From the NCBI GenBank assembly GCA_025936615.1, contig JAICSZ010000072.1, forward strand, positions 1 to 8,178: a stretch of DNA of 8,178 nucleotides, in the 5' to 3' direction. The first letter of the stretch is position 1. Each line of letters starts with the position of its first letter. A program made the position numbers and the translations under genes. Origin of the DNA: Pedococcus sp. (lineage in GTDB: Bacteria > Actinomycetota > Actinomycetes > Actinomycetales > Dermatophilaceae). This document shows, in pieces, positions 6,610 through 8,178 of this stretch. The notes under the pieces are model-generated. The model worked only from the letters and a program-made list of their open reading frames with translations, was not told where the DNA came from and ran no database searches.

Positions 6610-8079
6610 TCAGCGTGGGCGGGGCTGGTCGTCCTGGTACAGGTCGTCGACCCCGTCACCGTCGCCGTAGGTGTCGCCCTGCCCGACGGTGATCAGCGCG
6701 CCGTCGGCCCGGGCCTTGAGCTCGGCGGGCGCGAGCGCGCGAGCCAGGTGGTAAGCGGCGACGGCGACGATGGTGCCCAGGGCGATACCGCTGAGGATGA
6801 AGTTGTCGGTGAACTTCAGCGACACGTTGCCGATGCCGATGACGATGCCGGCCGCGACCGGCACGAGGTTGATCGGGTTGCCGAAGTCGACGCCGTTCTC
6901 CTTCCAGATCTTGGCGCCGAGCAGGCCGATCATGCCGTAGAGGATCACCGTGATCCCGCCGAGCACACCGCCCGGGGTCGAGGCCACCAGGGCACCGAAC
7001 TTGGGCGACAGGCCGAACAGGATCGCCACGATCGCGGCGACGTAGTAGGCGGCGGTGGAGTAGACGCGGGTGGCCGCCATGACGCCGATGTTCTCGGCGT
7101 AGGTGGTGGTCGGGGACCCCCCGAAGGTCGAGGCGATGACCGTGCCCACGCCGTCGGCCGCGATGGCCCGGCCCATGACCGGGTTGAGGTCCTTCTTGGT
7201 CATCTCGGCGACCGCCTTGACGTGGCCGGTGTTCTCGGCGATCAGGGCGATCACGGCGGGCAGCACCACGAGGATCGCCGCCATGGAGAACGACGGCAGG
7301 TGCCAGCCGACGATCTCCTTGCCGCCGACCATGGTGGTGTGCGGCGGGAAGCCGATCCAGTCGGCGGCCTTGATCCCCTCGAAGTTGGTCCGGAAGTGAG
7401 TGGTGATCTTGCCGGCGCCCGCGTCGTAGGCGGTGATCTGCCCGAAGGCCTTGTCGAAGACCCACGAGAGCACGTACCCGAAGATCAGGGCGAGGAAGAC
7501 GGCGATGCGGCCGATGAACCCCTTGAACGCCACCGCGCACACGATCGTGAACGTCATGACCAGCAACGCCACCCACTGGTCCTGCGGCCAGTAGATGTTG
7601 GCCACCACCGGCGCGAGGTTGAACCCGATGAGCATGACCACCGCACCGGTGACGACCGGCGGCAGCACCGTGTGCAGCACCCCCGAGCCGAGGAAGTGGA
7701 TGAGCACGCCGACGATGGCCAGCACGATGCCGGCGATGAGGATCGCGCCGGTGACGGTTGCCGAGTCGCCGCCCTGCTGGGTGCGGATCGCCGCGACCGC
7801 ACCCACGAACGACGCCGACGTGCCCAGGTAGCTCGGCACCTTGCCCTGGACGATCAGCAGGAAGCAGATCGTCGCGATTCCGCTCATCATGATGGCCAGC
7901 TGGGCGTTGAGGCCCATGACCAGGGGGAAGACGAAGGTCGCGCCGAACATGGCGACGACGTGCTGGGCGCCGAGGCCCACCGTCTTGCCCCACGACAGCC
8001 GCTCGTCGGGGGCGACGACGTCGTCGGGCCCCATCGTGCGACCGTCCCCGTGCAGCTTCCAGCCCAAGCCCAGTGACAT
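6610..8079 (-). CDS. NCS2-family nucleobase:cation symporter, uracil (UraA) type
   Basis: 489-residue inner-membrane permease with many hydrophobic helices, as expected for the 14-segment UraA fold. It is probably a proton-driven importer of uracil or a related base. Landmarks: GLGAQHVVAMFGATFVFP (35-52), YLGTSASF (84-91), AENTGH with substrate-binding Glu E282, and the NAT signature ENIGVMAATR at 329-338. In this signature the first position is Glu in UraA-like pyrimidine permeases and Gln in xanthine/urate permeases, so Glu329 favours a pyrimidine. The C-terminal tail (about 462-489) is acidic and cytoplasmic (GDTYGDGDGVDDLYQDD). The ATG at 8079 is chosen over an in-frame GTG at 8097, because GAGGAG lies 6 bases before the ATG and none is seen before the GTG. 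It is the first gene of the operon; its stop is one base before the FAD-subunit start. Confidence 0.94.
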   Translation of the reverse strand: MSLGLGWKLHGDGRTMGPDDVVAPDERLSWGKTVGLGAQHVVAMFGATFVFPLVMGLNAQLAIMMSGIATICFLLIVQGKVPSYLGTSASFVGAVAAIRTQQGGDSATVTGAILIAGIVLAIVGVLIHFLGSGVLHTVLPPVVTGAVVMLIGFNLAPVVANIYWPQDQWVALLVMTFTIVCAVAFKGFIGRIAVFLALIFGYVLSWVFDKAFGQITAYDAGAGKITTHFRTNFEGIKAADWIGFPPHTTMVGGKEIVGWHLPSFSMAAILVVLPAVIALIAENTGHVKAVAEMTKKDLNPVMGRAIAADGVGTVIASTFGGSPTTTYAENIGVMAATRVYSTAAYYVAAIVAILFGLSPKFGALVASTPGGVLGGITVILYGMIGLLGAKIWKENGVDFGNPINLVPVAAGIVIGIGNVSLKFTDNFILSGIALGTIVAVAAYHLARALAPAELKARADGALITVGQGDTYGDGDGVDDLYQDDQPRPR

Positions 8080-8178
8080 GCGGATCTCCTCGTCCACTGT
8101 CGACCGACCGTGCCACCCCGTTGTGACCCGGCTCGATCCCAGTCAGGGATACCGGAAACCTAGCGGGGACAGTGGGAG
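8080..8178 (-). promoter_or_regulatory. Upstream region of the operon (probable promoter and leader)
   Basis: This is the only non-coding stretch before the permease gene and so the likely operon promoter and leader. On the minus strand TAGGTT (8157-8162) fits the actinobacterial TANNNT -10 pattern; a matching -35 would fall beyond the right edge, so this is tentative. Two copies of CCACTGTC in opposite orientation (8094-8101 and 8168-8175) could be regulator half-sites. On the plus strand GGATACC and GGAAACC stand in tandem at 8147-8160. No riboswitch or tRNA is recognised. Confidence 0.35.
8086..8091 (-). promoter_or_regulatory. Ribosome binding site of the permease gene
   Basis: GAGGAG on the minus strand, 6 bases before ATG 8079. 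This spacing decides the ATG over the GTG six codons upstream, whose reading frame would run through this site. Confidence 0.75.

Larger units (their letters stand above)
1153..8079 (-). other. Six-gene operon: nucleobase permease, three-subunit molybdenum hydroxylase, CoxG-like protein, carbon-nitrogen hydrolase
   Basis: Six same-strand genes run leftward with no intergenic space. The permease and FAD-subunit genes are separated by one base (TGA, C, GTG). Every later junction is a 4-base overlap in which the stop shares bases with the next start: GTGA at 5649-5652, 5125-5128 and 2696-2699, and ATGA at 2046-2049. This implies a single mRNA with translational coupling, probably from a promoter in 8080-8178, ending at the hairpins in 1036-1148. 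One transport gene, one complete oxidoreductase, a membrane adaptor and a hydrolase suggest one catabolic pathway. Single transcription is inferred from spacing. Confidence 0.85.

Noticed and set aside
6609..6659. Upstream start of the FAD subunit at 6659
   Set aside because: The extra 17 residues fall within the permease gene and are unlike family N-termini. The GTG at 6608 directly follows the permease stop.
6067..8076. Long plus-strand open frame (about 669 codons) opposite the FAD-subunit and permease genes
   Set aside because: It spans two real minus-strand genes in antisense, is composed of Asp/Arg/His/Gly-rich low-complexity sequence, and has no recognisable domain.
8080..8097. GTG at 8097 as the permease start
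   Set aside because: No ribosome binding site precedes it, whereas GAGGAG sits 6 bases before the ATG at 8079 and would otherwise be coding.

Overview
The window is very GC-rich, with strong G/C bias at third codon positions, frequent GTG starts and tightly packed overlapping genes. Together with the protein types this points to an actinobacterium. A Micrococcales or Propionibacteriales soil-type genus is plausible, but the sequence alone does not settle the genus.

Layout. Bases 2-1000 (+) hold the C-terminal 332 residues of a secreted sedolisin-family (S53) serine-carboxyl peptidase whose N-terminus lies off the left edge. Bases 1001-1152 are a short convergent intergenic region with a strong 13-bp GC hairpin at about 1038-1067 and a second 7-bp hairpin at 1132-1148; both look like terminators. 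From 8079 down to 1153 the minus strand carries one uninterrupted six-gene block. In transcription order it encodes: an NCS2-family nucleobase permease of the uracil (UraA-like) type; the FAD-binding (medium) subunit, the [2Fe-2S] (small) subunit and the molybdopterin (large) subunit of a xanthine dehydrogenase/CO dehydrogenase-family hydroxylase; a CoxG-like SRPBCC protein with a C-terminal membrane anchor; and a nitrilase-superfamily carbon-nitrogen hydrolase. The first junction has a single base between stop and start. The other four are 4-base stop/start overlaps (GTGA three times, ATGA once). The promoter region is probably in 8080-8178, at the right edge.

How the genes could work together (inference). 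The permease brings in a pyrimidine-like base. The three-subunit molybdenum enzyme hydroxylates it, passing electrons from Mo through two [2Fe-2S] clusters to FAD. The CoxG-like protein may tether the enzyme to the membrane and the quinone pool. The carbon-nitrogen hydrolase cleaves an amide or carbamoyl product. The large subunit has YRGAGR at the place where true aerobic CO dehydrogenases carry the Cys-containing CSFR loop, so this is not a CO oxidiser. The set would fit an oxidative uracil/thymine catabolic route, for which the dehydrogenase activity is known biochemically, but the substrate is unproven and no barbiturase is visible here.

The main unexplained structure is a 77-base, locally A+T-rich, nearly perfect palindrome (5664-5740). 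It lies inside the 3' end of the FAD-subunit gene and ends at the ribosome binding site of the next gene. It looks like an inserted palindromic element that has been translated in frame as a C-terminal tail.
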